Assembly: GCA_947846985.1 (NCBI GenBank)
Contig: CANTUZ010000001.1
Coordinates: forward strand, 184,782,455 to 184,846,454
DNA: 64,000 bases
Reading direction: 5' to 3'
DNA from: Fratercula arctica
Lineage: Eukaryota > Chordata > Aves > Charadriiformes > Alcidae
The translations under genes and the position numbers were made by a program. Within the stretch, counting starts at the first letter, position 1. Each line of letters begins with the position of its first letter. The notes under the pieces were generated by a model, which was not told where the DNA came from, ran no database searches, and worked only from the letters and a program-made list of their open reading frames with translations. Below, piece after piece: positions 1 through 15,463 of the stretch.

Positions 1-3000
1 CTGAACTCTTTTGGGCTACACAGAAGATTCCTTGCAATTTTATTTTTCATGTAGTTCCTGTTCTCACCATATTGGTATATACTTACATAACTAAATTGCA
101 GTTTTAGGATAAATTCTGACAAACAAACATGACTTTGTAGGTCTATTGTACACCAGTAGTAGTGGTTAATAAATATTTTTCATTTATTCAACAGTTAATC
201 TAAAAACCAAATCTCTTTCTATTTTTGTAATTTCTAACTCACACTTAATGCAAAAAGAATTCTATATCGATGAGAATAGGAAATGCCCTTGTGAAATTGA
301 AAGATTATAGCAATTCCAGCCTGAGTGTGACAGTATTGCCAACGTTATGCCCAAAACTCATGATTCAGATCCTGAAAATCAATTATAAGTTCTTATATAA
401 CATAGCACTTTTTATTTGCCTTCTGGCTTTTCAACTGTATTTCCAACTCCTTCACTGCAATTATGAGTGCTATAGCTTTCCTCTTGATAAATTTTATTGC
501 ACATCTGTGAATCCCTGCTTATTTGTCAATTTCTCTCTAGGAATATATAGACTGAAGTAAAGAAAATAATACTAAAGTAATATAGATTAGGTTATATAAT
601 GTTGCATATAGTATATGTATCCTCAAAATGAAAATTAGTCTGTGGTCATAAATTGGATACTATATTCAACCAAAAATGCAGACCTATTTTGTTTATCAGC
701 TTCACTTCTAATTCTTATCCTATAACTTCTATTTGACATATTTCTCTCTAACAATGTATATTTATTTAATGGTTATATATCCTCTTCTGCTTCCATTTTA
801 AAGCTGAGCTCAATTTTTCATTTTCTGACTATTCGTCATCTACCTTTGCGGTTTGTCTTTGGTGATGCAGCTTTGGGGAATCAAGTATCACCTGCAGCGT
901 AATTGATACACACTATAATTTCTCTCCCATACAATTCATGAAGAAAACAGAAACACTCTGGGGGGCGGGTTTCAAGTCTTGTTTTCTTCAAAGTCTTGTC
1001 ACCTTTTAGAAATGCAGTAAAGAAATATGTGACAGCATCAAAAACACTTCTAAAACGAAAACTGATAAAATTATGTATTTGGTACTTCTCATCTTGATAT
1101 ATATATATAATATGTATACTATTCCTTCCTTCTTAAGTGAATCTGAACGTGAATCAACAACAGTCATAACCAAGATTTACCAAAGCATCTCTCCACAGTG
1201 AACATTAACAGAGTTGTATTTATGGGCAGATAACAGAAGTAACACACTCATGACTGAGACCTTACATTATCAAGCACATTTGAATTATTCGCAAATGAAA
1301 CCGAATTCATGGATGCTTATTTTCCCCTTTCAATTTCTATTTAATCCTTTACCATTCACTGAGTTTTATGTGGATTCTATATAGTACAGTGGTATCAGCA
1401 ACACAGACCACTTCAATGAATCTTCCTAAATACCCTGTAACTATGGACTATTTCCAGTTTAAAATTGCAATGCGTTCTCAGGGTGTGCCTGTCATTATAT
1501 TCAAGTATAGGTCTCTGCAGCAACCACTTCAAAGGTCAGTTCTCATGCCCATGGAAACAAATCAAACAAAAATGTTAAAATGAATTAACATGTATTAATT
1601 TTAATGTGTAAGCCTACTGTTAAAATTCAGAATTGTTACATCGTCCATGCTTTTTGAAAGTTATTATCTGTGAATCATATTTCTTCATGGAATTTCCCTT
1701 TATGACGCTGAGATTTTTTTCCCATTCATTGATATAATTCACTGTTTTCTGTCAGCTAACACTTCGAGTTAACTCAAAAATTGATGGGAACAAAATATCT
1801 GGAATATGAGAAGTTGTGTCAGAGTAGGATTCATTGACTCAGCAATGAAGCTTGTAAGAGAATGGGAGCACGGTATTTTTAATAGATATGCCACATTTCT
1901 GAACTTCGCTCTCCCTAGATATATACTTAGGAAATTAATCTGCCCAAAGTTAGAAACAGGTGAATGGTCCATATGCTGATTCAGATCTCATTTGAACAAT
2001 GAAATCCAGGATCACAACTAGTCAGATACTAAAGCTTGTCTCATAGGTATGGGTAGTAGGAAAGTTCTAGATTTTGCTCCCAAATCTGAAGAAATTTTTC
2101 CATTTATTGTAAAAATTGAGTTATAAGGAATGAAATAGAAGTAATGCGCCCAGCAGATCAAAGTCTGACGTTTGGATGATTGTACAGTACAACACTATCC
2201 CTCTATCTTAGCCTGCTAATGTTGCTCATACAGTTTAACATACAAGTGCCTTGCATAGCTTGGCTTGCAGACAGACAGAAGAAATACAAACAGTGCAGGA
2301 GCAGATAGTATTCCAGAGGGTGGAAAATAAATATGCAGAAAATGACTCATTAAAGGATGTCTGAACAAACCTGGGTTTTGCATGCACAGGCGAAAATAAT
2401 AGTCAAGAGGTGGCAAAGATGGCAACTTCATGAATCACATGATTACAAAAATCAGCTCTGACTATACAATAAATAACACTGGTGGATTAAAAATACTAAC
2501 TCAGGACCATTGGTAAATTTTTGTGTCAAGACTGCAATTAATGAAATATACACTAATTAGCCACAAAAGCAAAGAGATATAAATTTTGTTTTAAAATAAT
2601 CACTTTTTCCACTGAGAATATCTTGGACAATTTGTATCTTGGGAAACTTATATTGCTAACCTTGTACAGACTTTTCCTTTAAAACGTATGCACTTTTCTC
2701 TTCTGGGCATAAACAGAACTATCATTGTCAGGCTAAAACATCTCTGACCAGGTCAGATGGGATGCAGAAGAGTTTCACTGAACTGAAATGTTTAAGACAA
2801 CATGAATTTTTGATTTCCTAATCTGTCCTCAGAAAAAGTAGATATTTTTTTCTTTTAACATTCTTTTAAGTTTTGGTAGACTGATACTAATGACAAAGTG
2901 AAAGCACAACAACGGGGAAAACAAAAGCTTAAGAACGTGAAGGGTAAATATGGGTAAATATCATCATCCTCTAGAAGGACATAAGAGGGGAAGTGGCTAC

Positions 3001-3509
3001 GTATTTTGAACCCCGCAGTGCTGAGAGAATGAAAAGCGGTAACAAAGAGGGTACAAGGATCCAGGCTACACCATGAGAAAGAATTACAGTTATACTAGAT
3101 TAATATAGTATTCTATCTTTAAGAAATGTGACGATGTCAATCTCCAGTGGATGACTAAGAATATCCTATATTAAAGAATACCCTTCCTGGACAATTGGAC
3201 TGAGAAAAAAAAAAATCACTAAAAGACAAGATGGAAGAAATCAAGGCATTGACCCCTGACCCTTTTTGGAATGCAAAATTCAGGCCTTCAGTATTTTCGT
3301 TTGTGGCAAATGAGTTTTATCATTTACTGTCAGAGATTCTGTTGCCTCTGTATGAAATTACTTTGCCAATAATAAATTACAGGTTGTTGCTAACATTTGA
3401 GTAGAAATGGTCTGGGTTGCTATGTACTCTTCAGTAACACAGAGTGAAAAGTATAAAATTTCTTTGATATGCCATATTATGCCATAGCTACAGCAAATAG
3501 ATGATCGAT
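1..3509. other. IMMP2L intron (after the exon), AT-rich, no gene seen
   Basis: This is intronic sequence by position. Only short chance reading frames occur. A short (TA)n run lies near 1097-1110. I see no recognisable exon, RNA gene or transposon here. Confidence 0.6.
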
Positions 3510-3609
3510 TGTGGGCGGTGTCCCTGCCCATGGCAAGGGGGTTGGAACTAGATGATCTTTAAGGTCCCTTCCAACCTGAACCATTCTATGATTCTATGAT
3601 TCTATGATT
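3510..3609 (+). mobile_element. CR1 LINE 3' tail fragment
   Basis: This is a strongly 5'-truncated CR1 keeping only the 3' untranslated end: the segment GTGTCCCTGCCCATGGCA, then GGAACTAGATGATCTTTAAG and CCCTTCCAACC, closed by three ATTCTATG octamers. The same end is present in the elements ending at 42862 and 50704, so these three are close subfamily members. It is antisense to IMMP2L and non-coding. Confidence 0.95.
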
Positions 3610-6600
3610 GCCCTCTTACAAGTTTATGAGAAGTATTTGCAGGATCTACAATATGGAGTTCAGCAAAAGCACTGGGATTACAATACAGGTTAGACACCTG
3701 ACACTTTCAAGATGTGTGTATATGGCTGCATGTCGTCTTGAATTAGACTATCCTCCTGGCATTTGCAGCTAATTCCGGCATTCTTGCCTTGTTTCAGAAA
3801 TATCTACAGATTTTTATAAAAGATATCCTTACTGATGTGGTGGTTGAGAAGATAAGCCCTTTCAGTGTTCTAACTGGGATGGATATATCAGGATCAAGTC
3901 CTCACACAGAACACATGCTATAAGCACACAGATTTCAAACACATTTGTTTGCATCTCAGATAAAGCCAATAGTCCCAGGTGCATTTGTCTCAGTCTGGTG
4001 GTATCTGATCTTAGGTCACATGCCAAAAACTGGAGAGAAGCTGTTCCTTAACAGGCAGGCTCCTGCCGGCAGGGTATTGATCATACCTCCAGTTAAGCAT
4101 TTACCGTGCTGGGGAAGCTATTTTATGAAGTTTACATATGTTCTTGTAATAGTCATCTCCACTATCTCCATCTTCTTTCAAGACCTACATCTGATTGAGG
4201 TAGACATCAGTTCCTTCATTCACCAAAAGTAGTGACAACACTGCCATGCCACCATCCAGAGGCATCCATCAGCTGGCTGCTTCTGTAAGTTGGCTGAAGA
4301 ACTTAACGTTGGAATGCAAGTCCTGCAACTCAGGAGCCACAAAACTCTTGAGAAGATTGTTTACAGATGCAACATTGAAGAAAATTGCCATCATTTTCTA
4401 TCCAAAAGATCTTTTTAAAGACACTTTCAGGGCTACTCATAAAGATATCACTGAGAATAAAGAAACCTCTTCCCCTGAAGTTTAGTAAAATCTTTTCTAT
4501 CAAACCTAAAGTAAAAACAACATTCTCATCTTTAAGTGGCTTTCATGAAAGCAAAGACAATGTCAGATGTTGTGAGACAAAGAGTTTCGCTGCATTCCTA
4601 ACATACATAACTTTGGCTATTCCATCTAAGCACTGATTGAAATGTACGCAGCTCTTTTGACCCCTATTTCATTTCTTCAGTAAAGCCCGTTAAGCTCAAG
4701 AAAACGTGTTATAAGCTTCAATATGATGAACATCTGGAGGACTGGCCCATTGATAGATGGACAAAGCTTAAAACATGTAGAACAGAGCAGTAAGATCCAT
4801 ATTGAAAGGGGACTTTTAATTAAAAGCATTCATTTCAAAGAGCTGGAACCTTTGATTGTGACTGACATACAAAAAAGAAGTTGTAATTTTTTTTCTGATA
4901 CATTAAGGCTAAGCTTGAATGAACATTTTCAACGTGTGCAGGGCAATTAACATTACACTGCCACATACACAAATAAGAAACAAATGTTTCCATTACTGTA
5001 TTGATAAATGGATCCAGTTTTAGAAGATCATAACAACAGCTCTCAGTCCAAGTTTTAACTTGGACTTTCAAGTTTTCTTGAAATCAAAGTAAGATTTCTT
5101 TTGAAGTTTTTAGTTTTCAAGAAAAGTTGCGGAATCTGACCATAAAATTACATTGCATTAAATCCTGGAAGGAACATATGACAGATTTTAAAACATTCAA
5201 CAGAAGAACAGCTACTAGATATTTAACCATATTCCCACTGACTATTTTAACAGAAGCACCTATTCCATATATAAGTTTTGCTTTCTAAAACACAAACAGC
5301 CCTCCCTGTGCTACTCATAGCTGTCTAAAAGTCTAATTTTTAATTTGTCATTTGATGAGAAGCAGTTGTACATTTTTGCTTTAACAATTTACAAACTTTT
5401 GGATGTTAAACCGAAGGCAGTATAAAACGTTCTATTTCAGTTAAATATCAAGTGATATTACATTCGTTCAATTAGTATGAAATTCAGCAGAGCCTTCTAT
5501 TTGTCTGGATCTTCAGTATGCTGCACTGCAATGACGCGGATTCAAAGTATCTTCAAAAATGCAGGTGAAACTGGGAAAGTCACATAAAGGGGCTGGTAGA
5601 AAGGAATCCTGCTGTGTGTTACTTGGTGTGCCTGTCTTAAAAGTGTTAACTAGTTGCAATATTGAATACAGACAGGAAGCTCTTCCTTGGGAGAGAAAGC
5701 AAATAAAGTGTACTATATTCTGAAATGTTTTGTCACATTGAGCCTGTCAGACACCTTAGATCAGGTTCACTCTGGGAATGCTCTCTATCTTCAAGAAGCC
5801 AGTCACTCCGGTACAGTTCTTGTTCCTCTCAAAAACAATAAATGCATGTGTTTTTATATTAGTAAACTTATACTGCAGTAAATGATGTCTTTCAAAACTA
5901 TTGGCTTTTACCTTAAAGGTTATGTTCACCTGTTTGCTTGATATCTTTTATATGAATAGTTCCACGCAGTCAGCACAGGATAGCTGAAATCCCAATAAAC
6001 AAGGGTGGTGACCTTTTGTTACTTGTAAACATAAGGCAAACTCTATCAAATATTCCACAAATTCTCTTACAATAGCACCTGCTTTCTAAGCCCAAGAGGG
6101 AATTTCAGAGCAAGCAGATGGATGAGGTACTCATATCAAAATACAGTCCCAAGAAAGAGATCAGTGCAGAAATGCCAACTGAGATTTTATTTACTGTTCA
6201 CTCAGTGAGATGCACAGAGAATAGGAAATTGAAAATACAGATGTGATGGGAATTATACATGAAAGCATCCAATAAAATGCAATATGTGATGTACTCAATT
6301 CCACTTCTGTGTATGTCTGTAATATACTGAGGTATCAGCAACCTCAGCTTTCTGAAGATACTCTGCCTATCAATGAGAGCTTATACACTGGTTTCACCAT
6401 CAGACCTCCTCTTTGAAAATGTCTCCTTTCCAATAAAACAAGGTAGAATCGATATAGCCACATCTGCAACAAATAGCATTTTCATTCTCTTTTGGTCTCC
6501 TGTCATTCTAAACCATTCTAAATTGAGAGAAGAAGCTTCCTCCAAGGTTCCTCTTGAAGTTCCTGTGTTTTACTGGGGACCTTCTGAACTAAAATTGGTA

Positions 6601-9600
6601 TGGTTGTTTTTGGGTAGGCCATTTATAGCCCTTTTTCAAGACCAGAATTAAGAAAAAGCAACTTTTGAAAATACATTGTTTTACCGGAAAACCTCCTCTG
6701 CCTTTGCACTTCAAGTCTTGCTCTCGGTAGCTCTTACATGGCAGATGTCTCAGGATTTTTTCACAGACAGTTGCAGAGCACTGTGAATCCAGCAGCCACT
6801 GGTGCTAAAAACAGCCTCATCAACTTTGATATCAGTCAGAGTTTGTCCATGCAAATATTAACATTCAGGTTTTCTCCTCAGACTTTAAGTACATTAAAAA
6901 ACCATACTTTGTGCTAAGGAAAAAAACAACAAAACTTTACATCTAATAATTATACTTGATTCTACATCTGCTCATCAATGTCCTTGAAGAACAAAGGCAG
7001 ACAAAAAAGGTTTTAAAAAAAAAAACCAAACCAAACTCACTCAAGCAAAAAGAAGTTTGCAAACATAAATTTCAAAACATTAGAATGGCAGACCCAAGGT
7101 GTTTTAATTTTCTTATATAAATTTAAAAAATTGTTTCATTTTCTTCTGAGGCATTATGGGCAAACTCACTTTTAGAACTTTAAGATCAAGAGACTACATG
7201 TGTTCCTGGCCTAACTCCAGTGATTATGATGAAACTTGTAACAGGAAAATTTTTTACATGAGTGATTCTTGCTTTTGCATTTCTCTAGGTACTCCTTAGA
7301 AAATACTTTGATAAACTAGGATGAATCTCCTATCTGAACATAAATGAGAGGTTGAAACCTTGTGAGAAAAAGCTCTATTATAAGCATATAGTGCATGTAA
7401 ATAAATACTTTCTTAAACAGGATCAAGAAGATCATGCAATGTTATGCCTATTTTGTTCACTTACTGTGATGAAGACCCTCAAAGAATTGACAATTTTATT
7501 CCTGAAGATATTTTCTACTTTGAGAACCCTCACTAAAGACAGTGGAAACACCTGAGATAATTTCAATACTTGTAGATTAATACTTGCAGGGGAAAAAAAA
7601 AAAAAAAAAAAACACCAAAAAAAAACCCCCAAAAATGTGCTTTCTCACAAAGACTCAAACTTTTCTGATCCTTTTGCTTATAATGCTCCATTAGCATTAA
7701 CATAGCATAAAGTGAAGTACATTTATAACATCTGGGACTGATAAACACTCTTCAGTACTTTTGTAATGTGTAACTGGTGTTTCAATTATTAGCAGAGATG
7801 CACTCAAGAAAACAGAAGATTAAGAGAGGATTAAAGCACTTACACATTCTTGAACTGTTTCACTTAAATAAAGTGCAGAGTTTATAATTTCTGCTTTTCT
7901 TAGCATTCATCAAGCCCTAAACCATTACAAAAAAAGAAAAGAGAGAAATACACAGATGCATTGGATTTCCTGCTGAAGAGCAAATGTAAAGGTAATGTCA
8001 TTGCAGCTTCAATACAGATGTTTTTTCTTACGCTATTTTATTGAATACTAAACACACACTCAAAATGTTTGAAAGCACAGCAAACAAACAAATGAGTCTA
8101 AAAGCCCTCTGCATTTATCTAATAGATAATATCTGGATGCCTACCAGATTTTAAAAGATGAAAAAACAATAAAGCTATACTCACAAAAAGACTGAAAATA
8201 ATGATTTTGAAATTACTCATAATTGCATATTTACATTCTTACTATGATTAATAAAAAAGGCAAGAGTGTGATGGAAACCACTGAGGGAGAAAAATGGAAG
8301 GAACACAATCACTTGTGTGCACTACTAAAAGAATTTCCTAGAGTATGCAGAACAAAATGAAACAGTGAACCTATCTTTAAAAATGTGCAAGACCTGGATT
8401 TACTATTAGGTCAGAAAGAAAAGAACTTACACTGAAATTCACACTAGAATGAACGGATTTAACTTTTGTGAATAGTAATGATGAGCTAGGACTGTGGTAT
8501 CTCCTTCCTCCTGTTAGTCTGAATGCTTCCAAAATAGAAGTGGAAACTTTGCAATTTAAGTGTTCTGTCATTTGGACAACAGTTAGGCATTGCATAGACT
8601 TGACCAGCTACAGACATTTAACATGGTACGATACTGTGACACAAAGGCGGCACATGGAGGCATCCAAAGGTGCAATGGTGTGCCACATGTCCTTTTGACT
8701 TCTCATGGCCTTTTAAAGCTTTTAGAGTATAATGACATCAAGTTATAAGCATTCACTTATAACAAAAACCTGATCCAAAGCCCACCTGGCCCACTGTGGC
8801 TGTCAGAAAGAATGGACTATGAGATCACAAGTTACTCAAAATTTCTCATTCCAACTCAGCACATACGACATGACAGAAACTCAGCAACAAAGTGTGTACA
8901 AACAAATGTGGTTCTATGTGCCTGGCATACGAGCATCTACGACATCACACATGGTAACTCAGGCATGACCATTAGTTATCTTGCAACGCTTCTCAACATT
9001 TCAAATTTAACTCTTTTTTGAACTTTACTTTTCAATGTTCAGAAGCAATCAAATCATACAGTATTTTTCCAAATGTAAATGATTTCTTTTGAAGGAAAAA
9101 ATATTCTCTTTCTTTATAAAATAGTGGATCATTAGTTATTGCTGTAAATAGTTTTGTTTTTCTTTAATGTTACCTTGGTACAATTTCTTCAAGTAATACT
9201 TGTAATTACTATATTTTTGAGCAATCTTCTGATGTATTCTTCCTTCTTTTGCCTGAGAAATTATGCGTCTTATGCACGCACATGGATTATCTTAAAGTAT
9301 TCAGAGTCACTTAGCCACAAAGGTAAGGAAGCTTTAATTTCTTTTGCGGTCCTAATTCTCACAAGGAGTTACAACTCCAGAGCAAGTTGAACAGGGATAA
9401 TTTCTTGCCAGGAGAATTAATGACCATCCCATTCTTGAACAGTGCTGGCATTTTGCTGGTGCTTTGATAGAAGACAGATTGCTTTTTCCTCTTCCTTGTT
9501 CTTAAAGGCTTTGCACAACTAACAGCCTTTCACTTGCAGCTAGTGTTTGGGGCACAGGAAAGTCTGAAGATTATTATCACAACCCTGTTCCATATTTTAC

Positions 9601-12600
9601 AAACAACTGCTAGAAAACCCACAGTGCCTCTGCTGTCTTCTTTGAAATATGGCTTTGAGCCTGCAGAGCAGGGCAGGAGGTTTTTCCATGGATATAAATT
9701 TACAAGGAAAAGAAAAATGTAAAATTTGTCAGATAAACTCGTAAATCATTTTCTGTTCTGAAAAATGTTTATTCTGAGCCATATTGATAAAAGACAGAAG
9801 AATCTAAGGAAAAGCAGCCAGCCTAAGTAGAAATGAAAAATCTTAAGTAAAAGGGAGTGCGCAGCCACTCTGTCCCAGAGCAGATTAGGAATCAAACATT
9901 GACAAAGGGAAACTCTTTAATGCCTCTTACCCCTAGCATCAAGGCAGATTTAACCTACCTCAACCCTATACTAAATAGAATTTATTTCCCTCTCTGTTCT
10001 GCTGCGGTTATACTCACAGTTGCCCTGAGCAAGGCTAAACCAGGTTCACACACGCTCTACACAGCTGTGCAAGAAGATTACCGGATACCAGAGGGACTCC
10101 TGAACTACTACAGACTATGAATGAAGCATCCAGTACAGCAAAGTTAAAAGGCCCTAATCAACACTGACTTTCCTGCTTTACAGGCAGAAAATGGCCTTCA
10201 AATGTACCCAAGGTCATGGGTGATGTTGCAGAGGCCTTTCTGAAATATCTTTCCAAAAGCAGTGCTTTGGCAGATCTCAGGTGTGCTCATCATATATATT
10301 CCATCTGATAATAACACACGTAGCCCTTTTATTCCTATTACTTCCATTCATACCGTATAAATAACTAGAAAATATGCTCTAGGAAATAATTTTGTAATAA
10401 AAAGAGAAATAATATCTGCAGTTGTTCCTTTTCCAATCCCTGAACTATTCTAAATTATCAAGACCTTTACATTTTATCTACAAATTTCCCTTTTGCATTT
10501 CTGTTCAATCATCCTTATATACCGTTAACAACTAGGAACAGGTAAAAATGCACTTCACAGCATGACATAATAACTAAAATTACTCACTTCAGATATGTAA
10601 ATTGCAAAGTCTTTCTAAAATGCAGAGGAAAATACTAGAAATTCTTCCTGGACTTTCTAAAAGCACAGTAAGGCTCTGTAAACACCAGTTGTTATTTTGC
10701 AAATATTGGCATGGCCTTAATGGCTAATAAAGTGTCACAGAAAAACCTGGAACTTGAAGCTACAGGGTTTTGTTGCAAGGTATTATTTTTTTGTGAGAAA
10801 TGTGGTAGAGGATAATATATTCATAAATGAAACTAAGAGGTAACAAATTATAAGAAACAGCTTTTTGCCATTTCAAGACTCCTGCCTGGCATGAATAGAA
10901 AGTTTTAAGCAGCTTTTTCACTGTTTACTAAAACATTTGACCTTGTTTTCTTACTTCTGTACAACTGCAATGTATGGAGTTTTCTATTTGCTGTGGTATT
11001 TTTACTTGCTTTTACTACTTCTAAAAATTTACAAGAATACAATCTACATATAAGCCATTTGAGCATTCTAACATGATTTCAGAGTAGTCTTAGAATTAAC
11101 ATTACTTTGAAGCCCTACAAAGTGGCTGAGTGATGTAAATGGTCCTTCAGACTCAAAACAGCTGAAGAATTTCTTTATATTACCTTTTATTTACAAAAAG
11201 AAATCTTCAAATGCAGAAGACATTCATCATCTCATAGGAGAAGTTGTTATTTAAAGACAGAAAAAAACTACAAAACTTATAGCATTAAAAACTAAACTCG
11301 ATTTCTTTTTCATTATTTCACTTTTTAGAATAATTAAGGAGACTTTAAGCAAAGCCCACATATTAGTTAAGATCCTCAAAAGGCCCTTTCTCTTCTATAA
11401 ATATCCAAGAAAATACAAAAAAGCATAAGTAGGTTGAATCCTTGCTAATTTTTATGAGTTGCATTACAGTAGACCTGGATAGAAGGCAATCATTTCCTCT
11501 CTGTGCCCAAAACACAAGTGAAACCTGGAAATTATCCCTGAGGTTTTCAAATTCCAAACACGCATGTAAAATTATGTCACTTTAAACTACTATTCAGTGT
11601 TTTTCCGCTCTCTGTTCAGCTTAATAAATCTCTTACTAGCTCTAACAGAATTTAAAAAAAGCGGAGATTTCCATGAAGTAAATTATTTCAAAATATTCTC
11701 CCAGTATTTCACATCTGTCCATGTTTTTGAGGCAACTGCATTACAAGTGAAATCAAAGACTAGTTGGGGTAGAGACAGACTTACGCAGAAGCTGAAGCAG
11801 CTTCTGAAAAATGAGTCCTTGACAATGTGATCAGGACTGTCTGCATTGCATTAGCAATTCACATGTCTACCTGTACAGATAGGCTGTGGCCTGCCCTAGG
11901 ATACTCCAACCATCCAGATCATGCAATTAACTCTTGGAGATTAAGATAAATCCCATTTTGTGTCTATGCTTTAGGTTTTTTTCTATAGAAGACATGAGGG
12001 GGAAGGAATCTGAACTTCACCTTAATATAAGGCCAAGGTAAAGCTGAGGTATACTCCTTGACCTGAGAACTGGGAAGTAGTCCAGGGTTCCACCATTCAT
12101 CATGACTGAAAGAATTTTTCAGGACTTCATGTCATCGACTTTCAAACGATAGGGAAAGGCTACAGCAATGACATTATCACCTTGTATAAAATCTCACAAT
12201 CTAAAGTCTTTTAGAATATCGATGTTGAATGCATTTGCAGTTGCCATTGTTTCTCATAAAAAGCACTAGTAAATGGAAGTCCTAGTTGTTTTCAAATAGC
12301 CTGTCTTGAACTCTACATCCACATACTCTTGAAGCCCATCAGGTTTGCATATATTGCTAGGGAAGAAAAGGAAGGAAAATTCAATGCTCAGAAGTGACTT
12401 ATTTTATATAATTCTGAAAGAAGAACGTCTACAGGTTAAGCATGACATCCAGCATCAACCATGGTATAGGAGTAAGTTATCAAGTAGAATAGTCTGTTCC
12501 CTTTCATTTTTGATCACTAACTAACTAAAATTCAAGATAATGATACTTCTTATGAATACCCTCTAAGCGATAGTTTTCTGGTTAAAGTATAGGACTGGAT

Positions 12601-15463
12601 TTCCTAAAATCTAAGTAGTGGTCAGACAAAACCTGTAGGTCACAGCACCTCCAAGTTTCAAAATGAGATGAGGGTAGCAAAGCTTTCCTGTTCCAAAACA
12701 CTACTGTGAACCTACATCCTTGTTTAGAAAGTCATGGTGAAGAAGATAAAGCCCTGTGAGTATTTACAATAAATTACTAAATATATCATCAATTATTTTT
12801 CTTTCCAATGGAGGTTACTTTATAAATGCGTACATAAGAAGCCTAATGTTCCCTGGAACTTTAGAAAGTTACAAATTGTGAGTTTGTTCTGCAACTGGAA
12901 AAGATAATTTAAAGAATTTTAGTTAAAAATGTTAGTGCAAATGTTCACATTCTCCAACTATTGTGTGAACTCTGGCAAACATTTTGTCTTGTAGTTTAAA
13001 AAAGCAAGCCACTGAGAGAAAGTTTTGGCTTTATTTTTACACACAAAGAATCAAATCCAATCCAACACGATTTAAGACAAACCTGATAATACTATCACCT
13101 TGAACATTTTGACATATATCTAAAGCTTTTTTTATATGTCTACAGGAACAGTATTTTTATCTTACCTAACTTCTTTTCTTTTTTTTTAATTATTGGTTTT
13201 GTTACTGTTGTTTTGACTGACAATAAAAGATCACTGCAATATACTTAGACTGCTGCATATTTTCAGCCCCCCTCCAAAACACAATAAGAAGAGAAAGAAA
13301 AAGTTTTGTTCTTTGCTTTAATAGCAGTCACAAAGTTAAGCCCATAAATTTGTACTGAATTTCATAAATGCCTGTAAGTATGCCTTTTTTAGCACAACTG
13401 TTGTTTCAAACAATAGTGCTTTCTATTTTACAGGGAGTGGGATTCAGTGCCTTCTCTTCTATAACATACCTTACAGATCTTTTCTTTCCCTCTTGTATTT
13501 TCTCTGCTCATTAGAAAAGAGTATGAGTGACCCAGTGAGGGAGTACAGTAATTAGGGTACGGTCTAAAAAGGCAAGCAGAACCTAGGGACACTCCACTTG
13601 TGCTACTGCAAGAATACAAGCAGCTTCTCATGCAGCCCAATATCATAATTCTTCCCGGCACTGCCACAACTGATTGTTTCTCTTTGGCCTCTTGATTAAT
13701 TAATTTTTTCAAATATTATCAATTAACTTTGTGTCATCCTCCATTACTTATCTTTCCCTCCTGTATTCACCTATTTTGTCTTCTTGCCTTTGCCTTACTT
13801 TTCAGGTGCCTAGTAGTACTCAACACACTTCTATGTTACCTATTTTCCTCCTTCTGACATCTTGCATTTGTTTTTTCGATCTTTAATTTCCACTTCAAAA
13901 GCATACCCACGTAGGACAAACAAAGGACCTTAAAATAGAATACAAGCTATTAAAAAAATAGAATTATTATAAAAGTTGAGATAGCCAAACCATGTAATTG
14001 CCAGTCACTATTGTTGCATATTTAATTATCCTATCCACCCTGCATGAACTTATAGTGCCACAAGTAAAATCAGACTGCCAGCAGTCCCTTTTTTTCTGAG
14101 AAGTGCCCAGTGACTATATCTGGTGCTGTATTAAACAATTAAAAAGATTTTAATTGCAAACAACTAAAAAGATAGGATTTCTGCCTTGAAGATTATACAG
14201 TGAGGAATAGAAAAGAACAGGAATGAAAGCAAGGCAAGGGAGAAGAGAAGGCAAAACAAGCATTAAACACACAGTGGAAAATATGAGACACATTTTAGTG
14301 GCAGCTGAATAGTACTGATAGTACTTTGAAATGAGAACAAATGGGGGAGTAAATAAGACCGAGCTGGAAGTCTGAACTAGAAAGAAAGAGAAGGAAGTGG
14401 ATTTTGCAGGAAGAGATTGATGATGTTCTGAGTGTTTTGTGAGTATGGACTATGAAGTTTAAAGAGGATTTTCTACAATAACATAACTCCCAGCTGGGCC
14501 AATTTTCTAAATTCATGAAGGACATTCCTGTCAGTTTGACTGTGCTGGTCTCAATGAAAGCTTTTTTCATCAAAGCATCCCTCACTTTACTGCCCCCACA
14601 CCACAAACCATGACCACTAAAAAAATGCTATGAATATTTCAAAGAACTAAATGGCATGGATGGATTAATATTTTAATTCAAGTTATGCTTGCTTTTTATC
14701 AAGATGTAACTTTGAACATAATAAATTCTGTTTAAAGAACCAAAGGCTTTCATATTCTATATTTTGCATACTTTTTAATTATTTAAGTACTTTCTAAACA
14801 CTGGAATGTTTATGGACATAGCCAATGGCATGCAAAAAGCAGAGAACAAAACTACGATCATATCCAGCCTACTCCTCTGATAAATTTCCAATCTAAAACA
14901 AAGAAGAAATCTGTTTTCCATTGCCTACTGTAAACACTTGTGCCATAACTTTCTTTACTTCAATTGACAGATCCATAAAAAGAGCACTGTACAGTATTTA
15001 CCAGAAAAAATGTGAAGAAATATTTTTTGAGATTGGCTGCAGGCGACAGCTGAATTACAGCAGTCTGGCCCATGAATGCTACTGGCAGTGTTCACAAGAC
15101 TAGAATTCAACAGGACTGAGTGATTCACTCACCTCCTTGATCACATTTATTTCAAGGAATTCATTGCTAATAAACTGCAGCCATGTCATCATATAAAAAC
15201 AAAACAAATTTAAAAGGTTACCTGCCAACAAAGACTTTGCACTTTTGGACACACAGCTAAAATCCTCTAAACTTCACAAAGGCCAAACTCAACTATGGGA
15301 GGATGAATTTTGCATTTCTATCACAGAAAGTTCATATTTCTTATAATAACCTTCAGATAATTTCTCAATACTTTTTTCACTTAGTAACTCTTTCAGTTTT
15401 TATCGGGTTCAATTCATTACATCATATTGGGTTCAGTTCATTTATTTCATTCATTGGTTACCA
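3610..15463. other. IMMP2L intron, no gene seen
   Basis: AT-rich intronic DNA with no recognisable exon. It contains A-rich low-complexity runs (about 7015-7040 and 7593-7630). Reading frames up to about 100 codons have no recognisable domains and no splice or codon pattern of a gene. Confidence 0.6.
7593..7630. repeat. A-rich low-complexity run
   Basis: Twenty consecutive A residues are followed by short C and A blocks. The run is not attached to any recognisable retrotransposon body on either side, so it is annotated only as low complexity. Confidence 0.9.
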